Of a stretch of DNA of 57,645 bases, positions 7,417-17,261 are shown piece by piece. Source of the DNA: Butyrivibrio sp. AE3009. Lineage in GTDB: Bacteria > Bacillota > Clostridia > Lachnospirales > Lachnospiraceae. Positions within the stretch are counted from its first letter, which is position 1; the number at the start of each line of letters is the position of its first letter. The stretch covers positions 1-57,645 of the forward strand of contig NZ_ATVS01000024.1 of assembly GCF_000420845.1 (NCBI RefSeq), given 5' to 3'. The notes under the pieces are model-generated. The model had not been told where the DNA came from. It ran no database searches and saw nothing but the letters and a program-made list of their open reading frames with translations. A program made the position numbers and the translations under genes.

Positions 7417-10400
7417 TCATCCAAATATAAATGCCTTAAAATCAAAGTTACTGCCCGGAAGGAAGATAAATGATGTCTCCCAATTTCCGGGTCTTTTATT
7501 TATTCCAAATGTCTGTGAAGTATACTCCTTACTCTGAGGAAATTCAAGTATCTCCTTGTACTCCTGCCCTGTCTCCTCATTATAAAAACGAAGATGGATG
7601 GTGTTGGCGTTTTTGGGCGCTCTGCCGGTTATTGTAACCTTCTCCGGGCCTTCCTCTCCAAGGTCGAGCACACCAAAATTAAGGGTCACATTATTTCCTA
7701 TGCCTTCCACAGCATCTGCGGTTTGCGTAAAGCTGTCGCCGTATACCGACTCTGCGTTGATTGCACCTACTCCCTCATAGGCCCTAAGCTTCCTCTCAAA
7801 AGAGAATCCTTTAATATGCACCTTATCGAACACCTTGAAGCTTACGGTCTGAATTCCTGTAAGCTTCTTATTCAAGGTCCAGGTATCGGGCTGGTATACG
7901 TTCCAGATGGATTTTTTGTGATAAATTTCCTTGCCGATAAGCTCTGCTCCCTCACTTCCGGGAATTCCCTTCCATATCTCAAAATCATAAGGATCATCCG
8001 AAAGCCCAAAGATATCAACCGTTATTTCATCAGAGCCGTCCTTACCAAAGTCAACACCCTCGAAGGAAATAACCGTCTCCTCGTCTCTGTAGCTGGCAAC
8101 GCCCTGCTCATTGCCGGCTCCGGTCCTTCCTATAGCTGAGGTATAGGAACTTCCGTAGATATATCCGTAAGGATCAAGGTAAGCTGTGCCGATTCCTGAG
8201 ACTTCAAATTCCAGCTCGGAAATAACCTTAACGGAGTCTGCGCCGTTATAGGCTTCACACCTTAATCTGAAGGAGCCGTCTCCTACCGCTGTTACCTCTG
8301 CTGTATTGCCGTTAACCACAATTTTGGCAAGATTGGACTCGGTGCCCTTACTGTTGAGCGCTCTGAATACCAGGTTCTGAGCGGGTGCATCTGAAGGAAG
8401 CGTATTGGCTGTAACAACAATAGTTTTGGAATCCGGTCCAAGGCTCTGTCCCTTGTCGGAAACAAGCTTAATGGCTCTGATATCCTTATTTTCTGAAAGT
8501 GACGCCAGTATATTCACCTCAGTATCTTCCGAATCACGTCTTATAATGGCCAGCATCCTGCCACCAAACAGCCTTCTGGTATCAGCCTTGTAGCTGTCAT
8601 AGTCGGTGCTGTCGCCGTTATCAAGTCCAATGAGCCTTCCTCCCGTAACCGCCACATGGACATAATTATTGGCATTCTCAACGGGATTACCCTCTGCATC
8701 AAGCGCGCATATCTCAGCAAATATCAGGTCTCCGAAGGAATTCTCCTTGCCGGCCTTGATACCTAAAGATGCTGCGTCGCCAAAGGATTTCCTCACATCT
8801 CTTGCTATCACAACGCCTTTTTCATCATAGGCAACAGCCTCAAGGGTACCCTTCTCATAGATAACGCTGTAATCACCTATGATATGGTCTCCGCTTCCCC
8901 TCTCATGGGTCAGCTCCTGCACTCCAAGGCTCTTTCCGTTAAGAAACAGCTCAACCTTGCAGCCGTTACTGGCTACTCTTACATCTAACGACTGGCCTTC
9001 ATTAAAGTCCCAATATGGGAAAATATGAACAAAGGGGTCCTTATCCCTGCTGACCCAGGCTGATTTCCATACATAATAAGCATCCTTGGGAAATCCCGCG
9101 GTATCGATGAGGCCAAAATAGGAGTTCTTGGTCTGATAGGGCGTAGGCTCTCCGATATAGTCATAGCCTGTCCATATGAACTGTCCAAGCGAATACTTAA
9201 GATCCCTGTCATAGCAGATGCAGGATTCAATACTCTCTGCCCCCCAGCTGGTGGTGCTGTTCTCAAGGGATGAGCACTGAAGATCGGAATCCGACAGTAT
9301 TTTTTCCTTCAGCGGAAAATGATAGATTCCACGGCTCTGTACAATGGAATAGGTCTCGCTTCCGTAGATTATCCAGTCCGGGTGCTCTTTGTGGTGCTTC
9401 TCATAGAAATTCTCCGCGTAGTTGTAACCCACAACCTCCAGCTCCTGTGCACATTTCTGGGCATTCTCCCAGGGCATGTAGTTGGACGCGGAGGTAACCA
9501 GCGCATTCTTAAGAGGATCATGTATCTCAACGAGATGCCTAAGTTCCTTAGTGATCTCTACACCTCTTTCATCAGCATGGGTGTCATAGATCTCATTTCC
9601 TATGCTCCACATAAATACACTGACGTGGTTCCTGTCGCGCCTTACCCAGCTTGCCACGTCCTTCTCATGCCACTCTTCCCAGAACGTTGCATAATCATAG
9701 TCTGTCTTAGCCCTCTCCCACATATCAAAGGCCTCAGAATCGATCAAAAAGCCCATTTCATCCGCAAGGTCCAATACCTCAGGAGCATAGACGTTATGAG
9801 ACAGTCTGATGGCATTAACTCCAAGGTCCTTGAACTGACACAGTCGTCTTCTCATGGCATTCTTGTCAAAAGCGACGCCCAGAGCGCCAAGATCATGATG
9901 TATGCACACACCCTGGATCTTGGTGTATTCTCCGTTTACAAAAAAGCCCTCTGCAGGGTCAAATCTAAGGTCCTTGAAGCCGGTTCTGACACTCTCCTCC
10001 TGTATGCACTCTCCATCAAGCTTAAGCTCCACCTTAAGTTCATAGAGATTAGGCTCTTCCGGACTCCAGAGCTTAGGAGCATTTACAAGGAAAGATACGT
10101 CTTTGCCGTCGTCCCCGCCAAATTGCTTGGACAGCTCTAGTTCTATACCTCTGTCATCAAATAGAGCGTAGGAAACAACCGCTCTGTCTGCGTCTGTTCC
10201 CAGCACCTCTGTCTTAACCTTAACTCTGAAACCACTTCCCTCTTTTTCCGAATGAATATATATACCGTTTTCCGGAATATAGGTACTCGCTACTTCCTTG
10301 ACCCAGACACTTCGATATATCCCGGCGCCGGTGTACCATCTGGCGCTAGGGTATCTGCTGTTTACTCCCACATAAACGGTGTTCTGTCCCGGTTTCACAT

Positions 10401-10713
10401 AATCCGACACATCAAGAACGAACTGAGAATAACCGTTCTTCCACTGACCTGCCTCAATCCCATTTATATACACAACGCTGTCCATGTAGATTCCGTCGAA
10501 TATCAGAAAAGTCTTCCCGGAGGTATCCGCAATATCAAGGCTGTTACAGTACCAGCCTGTATTATCCTTGTACAGATTATTGGCATCGGCTATCATCCAA
10601 TCGTGAGGTATCTCCACCTCCTCAAAGGAGCCTGCCTTCGCCGCTGCGGTCTGATAATCCGTGCCGTATTCGGTCTTAAGGAATCTCCATCCTTCGTTAA
10701 ACTTATTTTTCAT
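7417..10713 (-). CDS. Glycoside hydrolase family 2 (beta-galactosidase-like), multi-domain
   Basis: A large cytoplasmic glycosidase (1098 residues, no signal peptide). Residues about 5-140 are the GH2 sugar-binding jelly roll, about 150-245 an immunoglobulin-like domain, and about 250-560 the TIM barrel. The acid/base Glu is E374 in MWSIGNEIYD and the nucleophile Glu is E453 in IIYGSETYS. After the barrel come DUF4982-like and Ig-like domains (about 580-830), including GLDNGDSTDY (about 700). A further C-terminal stretch (about 840-1098) is beta-rich and may be a duplicated carbohydrate-binding module. Family members split beta-galactosides, beta-glucuronides or related plant glycans; the exact substrate cannot be read. 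It is monocistronic: a terminator ends the upstream gene and AAAGGAAAAGAGATC precedes the ATG. Confidence 0.9.
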   Translation of the reverse strand: MKNKFNEGWRFLKTEYGTDYQTAAAKAGSFEEVEIPHDWMIADANNLYKDNTGWYCNSLDIADTSGKTFLIFDGIYMDSVVYINGIEAGQWKNGYSQFVLDVSDYVKPGQNTVYVGVNSRYPSARWYTGAGIYRSVWVKEVASTYIPENGIYIHSEKEGSGFRVKVKTEVLGTDADRAVVSYALFDDRGIELELSKQFGGDDGKDVSFLVNAPKLWSPEEPNLYELKVELKLDGECIQEESVRTGFKDLRFDPAEGFFVNGEYTKIQGVCIHHDLGALGVAFDKNAMRRRLCQFKDLGVNAIRLSHNVYAPEVLDLADEMGFLIDSEAFDMWERAKTDYDYATFWEEWHEKDVASWVRRDRNHVSVFMWSIGNEIYDTHADERGVEITKELRHLVEIHDPLKNALVTSASNYMPWENAQKCAQELEVVGYNYAENFYEKHHKEHPDWIIYGSETYSIVQSRGIYHFPLKEKILSDSDLQCSSLENSTTSWGAESIESCICYDRDLKYSLGQFIWTGYDYIGEPTPYQTKNSYFGLIDTAGFPKDAYYVWKSAWVSRDKDPFVHIFPYWDFNEGQSLDVRVASNGCKVELFLNGKSLGVQELTHERGSGDHIIGDYSVIYEKGTLEAVAYDEKGVVIARDVRKSFGDAASLGIKAGKENSFGDLIFAEICALDAEGNPVENANNYVHVAVTGGRLIGLDNGDSTDYDSYKADTRRLFGGRMLAIIRRDSEDTEVNILASLSENKDIRAIKLVSDKGQSLGPDSKTIVVTANTLPSDAPAQNLVFRALNSKGTESNLAKIVVNGNTAEVTAVGDGSFRLRCEAYNGADSVKVISELEFEVSGIGTAYLDPYGYIYGSSYTSAIGRTGAGNEQGVASYRDEETVISFEGVDFGKDGSDEITVDIFGLSDDPYDFEIWKGIPGSEGAELIGKEIYHKKSIWNVYQPDTWTLNKKLTGIQTVSFKVFDKVHIKGFSFERKLRAYEGVGAINAESVYGDSFTQTADAVEGIGNNVTLNFGVLDLGEEGPEKVTITGRAPKNANTIHLRFYNEETGQEYKEILEFPQSKEYTSQTFGINKRPGNWETSFIFLPGSNFDFKAFIFG

Positions 10714-10758
10714 GATCTCTTTTCCTTTCCCCCATTATTAAAAACATAAGCACCTTCA

Positions 10759-10764
10759 ATTATA
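10759..10764 (-). promoter_or_regulatory. Candidate -10 box for the GH2 gene
   Basis: TATAAT on the minus strand, preceded by CATG, lies about 45 bases upstream of the GH2 start and just after the preceding terminator. A good -35 is not visible because that position falls in the terminator stem. The promoter may therefore be weak or activator-dependent. Confidence 0.4.
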
Positions 10765-10775
10765 CATGAATATGT

Positions 10776-10816
10776 AAAAAAGAGTGGAACCAAACCTAAT
10801 AGTTTCAGTTCCACTC
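10776..10816 (-). terminator. Intrinsic terminator after the zinc-ribbon gene
   Basis: On the minus strand GAGTGGAAC and GTTCCACTC form a perfect 9-bp stem (10782-10790 with 10808-10816), followed by TTTTTTAC. It lies 10 bases after the stop at 10826. Confidence 0.8.
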
Positions 10817-10825
10817 TCTTGATGA

Positions 10826-11050
10826 TCAGAGCTCTCTTCCGCAGAAGGGACAATATTTAATAGACTTAACAAACTCCTTGTCTAACCTGCCGTCTTCACT
10901 GCTTAGTACCAGTGCCAGCTCCTTGCTGTCAGGGTCTAACTGGAGTGAATTCACTAAAAACAAGCCCTCCTCCTGCTGGATCTTCTCAAAAAATATGGTT
11001 TCTTCGCCGAAGATATCTCCGGCTGCTTTTTTCTCACAAAATTTGCACAT
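10826..11050 (-). CDS. Small zinc-ribbon-like protein
   Basis: A 74-residue protein with a CxxC pair at the N terminus (C2, C5) and CPFCGREL at the C terminus (C67, C70). The two knuckles would make one zinc-ribbon site. The middle is a beta-rich stretch without further motifs. AGGAGAACAAACAAGC precedes the ATG. The function is unknown; proteins of this shape are often accessory or DNA/RNA-binding. It has its own -10-like TATAAT and its own terminator, so it appears to be transcribed alone. Confidence 0.7.
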   Translation of the reverse strand: MCKFCEKKAAGDIFGEETIFFEKIQQEEGLFLVNSLQLDPDSKELALVLSSEDGRLDKEFVKSIKYCPFCGREL

Positions 11051-11091
11051 GCTTGTTTGTTCTCCTGTCAGATAGATTTAGTATAAATAGC

Positions 11092-11097
11092 ATTATA
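11092..11097 (-). promoter_or_regulatory. Candidate -10 box for the zinc-ribbon gene
   Basis: TATAAT on the minus strand, again preceded by CATG as at the GH2 promoter, about 40 bases upstream of the ATG at 11050. No consensus -35 was seen. Confidence 0.4.
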
Positions 11098-11148
11098 CAT
11101 GATACTGACTATATCTTGAAGATACAACTACTTTTTGCATGCACCTTG

Positions 11149-14100
11149 TCATCTGATCTGGTCAAGAATAAACGGATCCTTGATCTTCTTGTCCTGAGCA
11201 AAGAACAGGATCTTGGTGATCACCTCAGCTGTCTTGGGATCATCATCCAAAAAGGGAAGGAAGAGCTTGCCCCTGTGCTGTGAGTGAACAGGAAGAACAT
11301 TGATCATAGGGCCGCCTTCCTGATGGATCACGCCGCTTCCGAGGTGAATTGTATAGCTGGCTCTGCTTCCCTGAACGATGGCGTGGGTCTTGGTAAATGT
11401 TACATTATCCAGCTTGAACAGAGGAAGAGTAAGCTCAGCAATGGCCTTTCTCATCTCTATAGTTGAGTGTGAGAACTCCGGATCCACACCGCCTGCATGG
11501 GCTACGCTGACCACAAGGTCCACATCTCTCATTACTTCAGAGAAAAGAATATCCGGAACCTCCTTGATCTTCTTATCTCCAAAGCCCTTTCTGTCATAGA
11601 AGCCCACCCATTCAAGGGTTGGTGCCTCGATATCAGCCGGGGAGAACCAGTCAGCCATTGCATATATTGAAGCAATGATGTTCTTTTTGTAATAAACCTT
11701 CTGAAGGCCGTCCTCATAGTCCGCAACCCAACGTCTTCCTTGCAGAAGCGCCAGCGTACGCCCGGGCTGTATCTGATTGCCGGCAAAGCGCTGAGTGCGA
11801 AGCTGCTCCATCTCCTCCTCAGTCTTCACATACAGCTCTCTGAATACCTGCTTGAAGGGCTGTCTGATCTGAAGGTCAAATATCTTTTTCTGATAATCGC
11901 GCCACACACCGCTCTGATACAGATGCCAGGGGTGAGCGATAAGTACCTCGGTATCTGCCTTAAGTTCTGACAACTCCTCGAGGAATCCGTACGAATCTGC
12001 GGTCTTAAGAACCAGCGTGCTTACAACAGGCTTAATAACAGGGCTCTTGGCAAGGTCTCTCAGTTCTCCGATGGTAAAAGGAGTCTCCTCCTCCATGGCA
12101 TTTTCAAACATATATCTGCTTCTTGAACCCTGATTTGTAAGAGTCTTCTTAGCCTCGGTAAGTTCAAGAACATACTCGTTTTTCTTAAGAGATGAAGGGA
12201 TACTTTTTAGCTTTTTGCCATCCTTGATGCAGGCATTTGTTATCTTGCCGGTGCTGTCGAGCTCAAGGAATACCTCCACGTCATCAATCCTGTGAGGCTC
12301 AAAGAAACCAAGAAGTCCCTCGGAAACACTGCTCTCCATCTTGAGGATAAAACGCATGTCATCGTTATAGCCGTTAGCAAGGGCCATATTTTTGATAGCC
12401 ATCTGAGAGCTGGTCTGCTCGCTCTCTCTTCTCATGGCGCCGAACTTCCGGCTCTCTTTTTCGAACTTCCTGATAAAAACATATCTGTCTCTAAGGTCAT
12501 CCGGTGTCTTGGAGGGAATTGCTCCAAGGGCCATGAGCAAGTCCTTGTTGCGCTTATCTTCAACTTCCTTGCATACCTCTTCGATCTCAAGCTTACCCAG
12601 AGCTGCGTCCGCGTATTTTCTTGCTCTGGTATGCTTGGCACCGTTACTTATGTATTTGGCGGCGTCATAGATTTCTTTGAACCTGTCTTCTCCTATTGTG
12701 GCATATACATCCTTGAACCACAGACTGTCAAATGCGCCTCTGTTGAGAGACCAGGAGGAAAGAGGTGTGAACTTGGCTATAATTGCTGCCCTCTTATCAT
12801 CAAAATATTCATTCATGTGAGCTATGAAATAATAACAACAGGAAGTAAAGCCCTCCCAGCCAAGATATTCTCCCACGATGTCTATCCATTCGGGAGAAAA
12901 CAGCGCTGCCTCCACCAGCCTTTTGTCAGAGATCTTTGTGCCCTTGAGAGCAGCCCTAAGTGTATCGGCATTTTCTCCATCTGCAGGGATGCAGACCTCC
13001 AATAAATGTCCCAGACTTCCCACTCTGCTCAAAGTGTAATTCTTGTAGGACATGTTAATGGTATCGGCGGGTTTGAGCTTCTGTTTACCAAGAGCTGCCA
13101 GAATCCTGACAAAATATTCGGTTCCGTATATACGGTGAAGATCAGGTACACACTTCGTGTATTCGGAAGCCATATCGCCTCTTGTAAGTTCAGCTTCCAT
13201 AATGACAGGAACTATTTTGTCGTAGCAGTCGTTAACTATCTCATCCAGCCTCTTATTCTTCTCATCGTTATCCTTGTAATAGAAGTAGTAATCGATATTG
13301 TGGCTAATGTAGTATCTCTTTCTTCCGGTAACGGATTTACCCTTTTCCCTTATGCTCCTTACATAATCGGAAACAGTGCCAACGGAGGTTTTGATCATCT
13401 TCTCGCTCCATAAGTACTTTTCAAGGAAGCTGTGGGAAATAAGCACGGCTTCATAGGCTTTAATATAATCATCGATTGTGAGTGTTCTGATGCCGCTACC
13501 AACGTATTCACCGTAATAGCCACGACAATTATGCCTGGAATCCTCAAGCTCAGCCTTCTCAGTAATCGCATATTTTAGCGGGAACAGTCTGTCAAAATCC
13601 TCCACCGGATTGTAATAAATACCCATGAAGTATTTCATTAAAAGAAGCTCTAAAATACTGCAATGCTCATCGACAGTCTTTTTGGTCCAGTAATCTTCGG
13701 TCTCATAATGATAGCTGAGAGGATGGCTGCAATCTGTGACAAGCCAGTGCGAAATGGCCACAGCAAGCTGTTTTACAAGCTCCTTATCTCTGTACTGTTC
13801 CTCAAGATACCTAAGAACCAGCCTGACAACCGTAACATGCTTAAGGGTTACTGACTGCCGGTATTCCTCGCCAAAGAGTTCCGTCATAGGCTTATCAAAA
13901 AAGTCCCTGATATCATCATTTTCTTTGCCTGTCATCATCATATAGAGCTTCAGAACAAGGCTGTAATCACTGCCGAGCTTACTTTCGTAGAAATCCTTCC
14001 ACAGCTCCTCATGATTATAGCCACTTTCAAGCGTAGCGCCGCTTGCATCATCTACCCTGTAATGAAGCGCTTCCAGATTCTCGAGAAGGCAGGTATTTCC

Positions 14101-16170
14101 GAAACAGTTAATGCACTCCAGATGCTTATTTTTCTCAATAAGATCGTCCAGCTCCTGAAGGGGTTTAAGAAGTCTTGTGTATTCATCCGAAGATGTCTTT
14201 TCTTCTGCCATAACAGAATTCGGGAAAACCGATGCAAACGTCTTTTTGCACTCAGCTATCCATTTCTCATCAAAAGAAGGCGTGTAGGAAGCGTCCGGAT
14301 CAAATAACAACTGTTTTTCTTCTATCTTAGTCTCTGCCTGAGTTCCGGCCGTAATCTCATCTATTAATACTTTCTCGTGGTCGGTCTTGTCGGTGATCAG
14401 GTCAAGGAGAGGCAGGGCCTTTTGGAACTCCTCTTTTCTTGCTTCATCTTTCCTTAGCATAGTGATAATACTAAGGCCTCCAAGGCGCTTCTCCTCATAT
14501 TTTGCCGAAAGGAGCCTTTTTAGCATATCCTGCAGCTCCTGCCCTGTACGCTTGTTGTAGAGGAAAACGATGACCTTGTTTCTCATATCGGCCTTCTTTA
14601 ATCTAAGAATGTCCTCAAGTACGCCGTACTCAGCATCGCTAAGCTCCATTGTCTCAAGAATACGAAGGGCAACAGCTCTCGTCTCAGTGTCGGCGTTACT
14701 TACCATAGCAAGTACGGTCTTTCTCTGTATATCTGTGGAAGGCTCCGCCGCAAGGAGCTCCAAGACTCTTCCGCGATTTCCACCAATATCCGTGAGCATT
14801 CCAAGTACTTCATCACCAAGGGCGGTGTCCTTCATGGCGCTGGCAAGATATGCCATTATCACAAGTACATCGGATTTTGTGAGTTTTTCGCTGTGCCAGG
14901 GGAACACACAGGGTGAAAATTCCATCTTTTTGCTTGGCATATTTTTATAAATGCCGTAAAAAAGATCATATAGCTCCCTATAACCGGACACATCACCGAA
15001 AAGCTCTGTAGGAGCAGCATAGCCCTTACGGATAGGCTCCTTTTTATCATCATCGTTCATATAAGCATATGCATAAGTACTTCCCACCACATGACAGATG
15101 AGAGAGCATGCATTAAGCTCAATATCCCTTACCGCAAATGCCATCAGGGCAAGCTCATCACTGTGGCATCTCACAGCCTCTATAACGGAGCCGTCGTGGA
15201 AATGCAGGGATAACAGATAGTACATTGCAACCAGCCTTTGATGAGGAGTACCGCTCTTAAAGAGCTCCTTGGCCGCAGCGCTGCTGTCACCTGCATTGTG
15301 GCATCCCAGTGACCACAGTGCGATAAATACCTGCATGGAATCCTCTCCTGCAAGCGCTGCCTTCTGAGCATCCTTGTCAGTCAGATATTCATAGCACAGC
15401 TCAAACATTTTTTTGCTGACTCTCTCATGGGTTCTGCTGTCAAAAGGATCGATCAGTCCTGTCCAGGTTCCTCCGGCTCTCACCACCGAGGAGAATCTGA
15501 ACATATCGTTATCGATAAGAATCTTATAGAAATACAGGAAGGCCTCTTCACGACCACAGTCCATACACTCACAGATAGCCTGGCGAAGCCCCTCCTGAAG
15601 CATTGCAGCCACCAGGAGCTTGCCCAGAGCCTCATAGAGCCTGGTGCTCTTACTCATCATAATGCCGCGGATCATGCTATAGGTGACCTGTCCGCCGGCT
15701 TCCATTATCTGCTCTTCAATAAGATCTTCCAGTTCCTTGTTACCTCTGTCCAGCTCGGCTGCGATAATATAGCCGTTGCTGTTCATAAGGCTCTTTGCAT
15801 CGTTTTTGCCCCCCGTATGATCATGGAAGTCAGCGATGACATTGGCTATTTTCCCCACGTTATTTGCATAGCACAGGTCTCTTAAGGTTCTGCGGTCGCT
15901 TCTGTCAACATGCTGCCAATAGATAACGTTATCAACGGCATAGTAAAAGGATTCCAGCAGCTCTTCATCAATCCATCCCCTGTACAGCTCACTGTTCTCC
16001 CTGAAATACTTCCCCGGTGTCATTCCGGGAATCTGCAGCTGCTTTTTGATCTCAAGTGCATGCGGCACTGAAACTATTGTAGTTATATGATAGTTTGGTG
16101 CCGCTTCCAGAAACTCAGCCACATCCTCCCTGTAAGACTTAAGGAGAGTCTTTTCCTCGTTCTTTTCCAT
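11149..16170 (-). CDS. Giant DUF4132-type protein
   Basis: A very large soluble protein (1673 residues from the preferred ATG at 16170, behind GGAAGG and GGGG; the longer frame from 16221 lacks a ribosome site). The central region (about 380-650) has helical HEAT-like pairs. The C-terminal third matches my memory of DUF4132: GRTLALLQGRRWVADYEDGL, then an aromatic segment and a final PFLDDDPKTAEVITKILFFA. E. coli MolR is a relative, but no biochemical activity is established. There is no signal peptide or transmembrane helix. It is divergently transcribed from corA. Such proteins often have a WGR domain or AAA partners nearby; none is present here. Confidence 0.8.
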   Translation of the reverse strand: MEKNEEKTLLKSYREDVAEFLEAAPNYHITTIVSVPHALEIKKQLQIPGMTPGKYFRENSELYRGWIDEELLESFYYAVDNVIYWQHVDRSDRRTLRDLCYANNVGKIANVIADFHDHTGGKNDAKSLMNSNGYIIAAELDRGNKELEDLIEEQIMEAGGQVTYSMIRGIMMSKSTRLYEALGKLLVAAMLQEGLRQAICECMDCGREEAFLYFYKILIDNDMFRFSSVVRAGGTWTGLIDPFDSRTHERVSKKMFELCYEYLTDKDAQKAALAGEDSMQVFIALWSLGCHNAGDSSAAAKELFKSGTPHQRLVAMYYLLSLHFHDGSVIEAVRCHSDELALMAFAVRDIELNACSLICHVVGSTYAYAYMNDDDKKEPIRKGYAAPTELFGDVSGYRELYDLFYGIYKNMPSKKMEFSPCVFPWHSEKLTKSDVLVIMAYLASAMKDTALGDEVLGMLTDIGGNRGRVLELLAAEPSTDIQRKTVLAMVSNADTETRAVALRILETMELSDAEYGVLEDILRLKKADMRNKVIVFLYNKRTGQELQDMLKRLLSAKYEEKRLGGLSIITMLRKDEARKEEFQKALPLLDLITDKTDHEKVLIDEITAGTQAETKIEEKQLLFDPDASYTPSFDEKWIAECKKTFASVFPNSVMAEEKTSSDEYTRLLKPLQELDDLIEKNKHLECINCFGNTCLLENLEALHYRVDDASGATLESGYNHEELWKDFYESKLGSDYSLVLKLYMMMTGKENDDIRDFFDKPMTELFGEEYRQSVTLKHVTVVRLVLRYLEEQYRDKELVKQLAVAISHWLVTDCSHPLSYHYETEDYWTKKTVDEHCSILELLLMKYFMGIYYNPVEDFDRLFPLKYAITEKAELEDSRHNCRGYYGEYVGSGIRTLTIDDYIKAYEAVLISHSFLEKYLWSEKMIKTSVGTVSDYVRSIREKGKSVTGRKRYYISHNIDYYFYYKDNDEKNKRLDEIVNDCYDKIVPVIMEAELTRGDMASEYTKCVPDLHRIYGTEYFVRILAALGKQKLKPADTINMSYKNYTLSRVGSLGHLLEVCIPADGENADTLRAALKGTKISDKRLVEAALFSPEWIDIVGEYLGWEGFTSCCYYFIAHMNEYFDDKRAAIIAKFTPLSSWSLNRGAFDSLWFKDVYATIGEDRFKEIYDAAKYISNGAKHTRARKYADAALGKLEIEEVCKEVEDKRNKDLLMALGAIPSKTPDDLRDRYVFIRKFEKESRKFGAMRRESEQTSSQMAIKNMALANGYNDDMRFILKMESSVSEGLLGFFEPHRIDDVEVFLELDSTGKITNACIKDGKKLKSIPSSLKKNEYVLELTEAKKTLTNQGSRSRYMFENAMEEETPFTIGELRDLAKSPVIKPVVSTLVLKTADSYGFLEELSELKADTEVLIAHPWHLYQSGVWRDYQKKIFDLQIRQPFKQVFRELYVKTEEEMEQLRTQRFAGNQIQPGRTLALLQGRRWVADYEDGLQKVYYKKNIIASIYAMADWFSPADIEAPTLEWVGFYDRKGFGDKKIKEVPDILFSEVMRDVDLVVSVAHAGGVDPEFSHSTIEMRKAIAELTLPLFKLDNVTFTKTHAIVQGSRASYTIHLGSGVIHQEGGPMINVLPVHSQHRGKLFLPFLDDDPKTAEVITKILFFAQDKKIKDPFILDQIR

Positions 16171-16279
16171 TTTCCCCAACCTTCCTTTTATGATTGCCCT
16201 CCGGCCAGAATATAGCAACATTTTAGCTTGGTATAGCCTTTAAGTATACAGTAAAACAGGCGTTTTATACTACTTTATT

Positions 16280-16308
16280 TTGAAGGAAACAGCAAATAAT
16301 GCTATACT
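16280..16308 (+). promoter_or_regulatory. Sigma-A type promoter of corA
   Basis: TTGAAG (16280-16285) and TATACT (16303-16308) are separated by exactly 17 bases. The -10 lies 34 bases upstream of the corA ATG. Confidence 0.6.
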
Positions 16309-16342
16309 TCCATTAGATATTTTTATCCCGGGAGGAAAAGCC

Positions 16343-17260
16343 ATGTACTATTTGATTCGAAATACTTTGGAAGAATGCAGCGCAGAGCAGTGTCACGACG
16401 CAGGTTCACCCTATGTGGCGGTTCTTACTCCCGAGCAGTGGCAGGAACAGAGCGAGAACTTTGACATGGGCATAGACTTTGACCTGAGCCTTGACGATGT
16501 CCTCACCACCAAAGCCGAGGTTAACTTCGACTCCCTCACCGGAACCTTCTGTATTCCGGCCCAGTCCGCAATTGCAGATGAAGTTCAGAAATTCTCTTTT
16601 GCCCTGGATGAGACGGGCATTGTCTTCATAGATGCGGGAAAAAGCGCACTTTCTCTGGTTAAGCGTATTCAGAGAAACAAAAAGTGGAGAAAGCCCTCCC
16701 TTGAAAGATTTCTGTATGATTTTCTCGAAATGCTGATTCACGATGACCTGCAGATAATGCAGAGATATGAAAGAGAACTTGATTCTATAGAAAAAGAAAT
16801 TATGGCCAATGCCGAGGAAGCTCCTATTCAGCGAAACAACGAGATTCGCGGCGATATCCGTGACCTTCGGATTCACTATGAACAGCTTCAGGACTTCGGC
16901 CAGGAGCTTGAGGAAAATGAGAACGGCTTTTTTGACGAGGACAACCTCAGATATTTCCATATGTTCTCAAGCCGTGTGGACAGGCTCTATGACGCCGCCA
17001 CCCACCTTCGTGACTACACCATCCAGCTCAACGACCTCTATCAGTCCCAGCTGGATGTTAAACAGAACCGCATCATGACCGTCCTTACAGTGGTTACAAC
17101 AATCTTCATGCCTCTTACCCTGATTGCAGGCTGGTATGGCATGAACTTCAAGTATATGCCGGAATTGGAGTCCAGGGTCGGTTACCCTGTGATCATTATA
17201 TTATCTATTGCCATTGTTGTGGGAAGCCTTGTCTTCTTTAAGGTCAAGAAGATAATCTGA
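16343..17260 (+). CDS. corA: CorA family divalent cation transporter
   Basis: A Mg2+/Co2+-type channel subunit of 305 residues. A long cytoplasmic N-terminal domain with the coiled helices typical of CorA (about 120-240, including ERELDSIEKEI) is followed by two C-terminal membrane helices. The first ends in the family signature YGMNF (GMN at about 273-275) followed by KYMPELE in the periplasmic/outer loop. The protein ends in a basic tail. The start is the ATG at 16343 with GGGAGG eight bases upstream; a longer frame from 16280 overlaps the promoter. It stops one base before the convergent HD-GYP gene, with no room for a separate terminator. Confidence 0.92.
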   Translation: MYYLIRNTLEECSAEQCHDAGSPYVAVLTPEQWQEQSENFDMGIDFDLSLDDVLTTKAEVNFDSLTGTFCIPAQSAIADEVQKFSFALDETGIVFIDAGKSALSLVKRIQRNKKWRKPSLERFLYDFLEMLIHDDLQIMQRYERELDSIEKEIMANAEEAPIQRNNEIRGDIRDLRIHYEQLQDFGQELEENENGFFDEDNLRYFHMFSSRVDRLYDAATHLRDYTIQLNDLYQSQLDVKQNRIMTVLTVVTTIFMPLTLIAGWYGMNFKYMPELESRVGYPVIIILSIAIVVGSLVFFKVKKII

Positions 17261-17261
17261 C

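Noticed and set aside
9319..10140. Long open frame of 273 codons on the plus strand inside the GH2 gene
   Set aside because: It lies wholly inside a well-supported gene on the other strand, has no ribosome site and its protein is rich in improbable Cys/His/Leu runs.
12292..13005. Open frame of 237 codons opposite the DUF4132 gene
   Set aside because: It is a shadow of the large gene, with no ribosome site and no recognisable motif.
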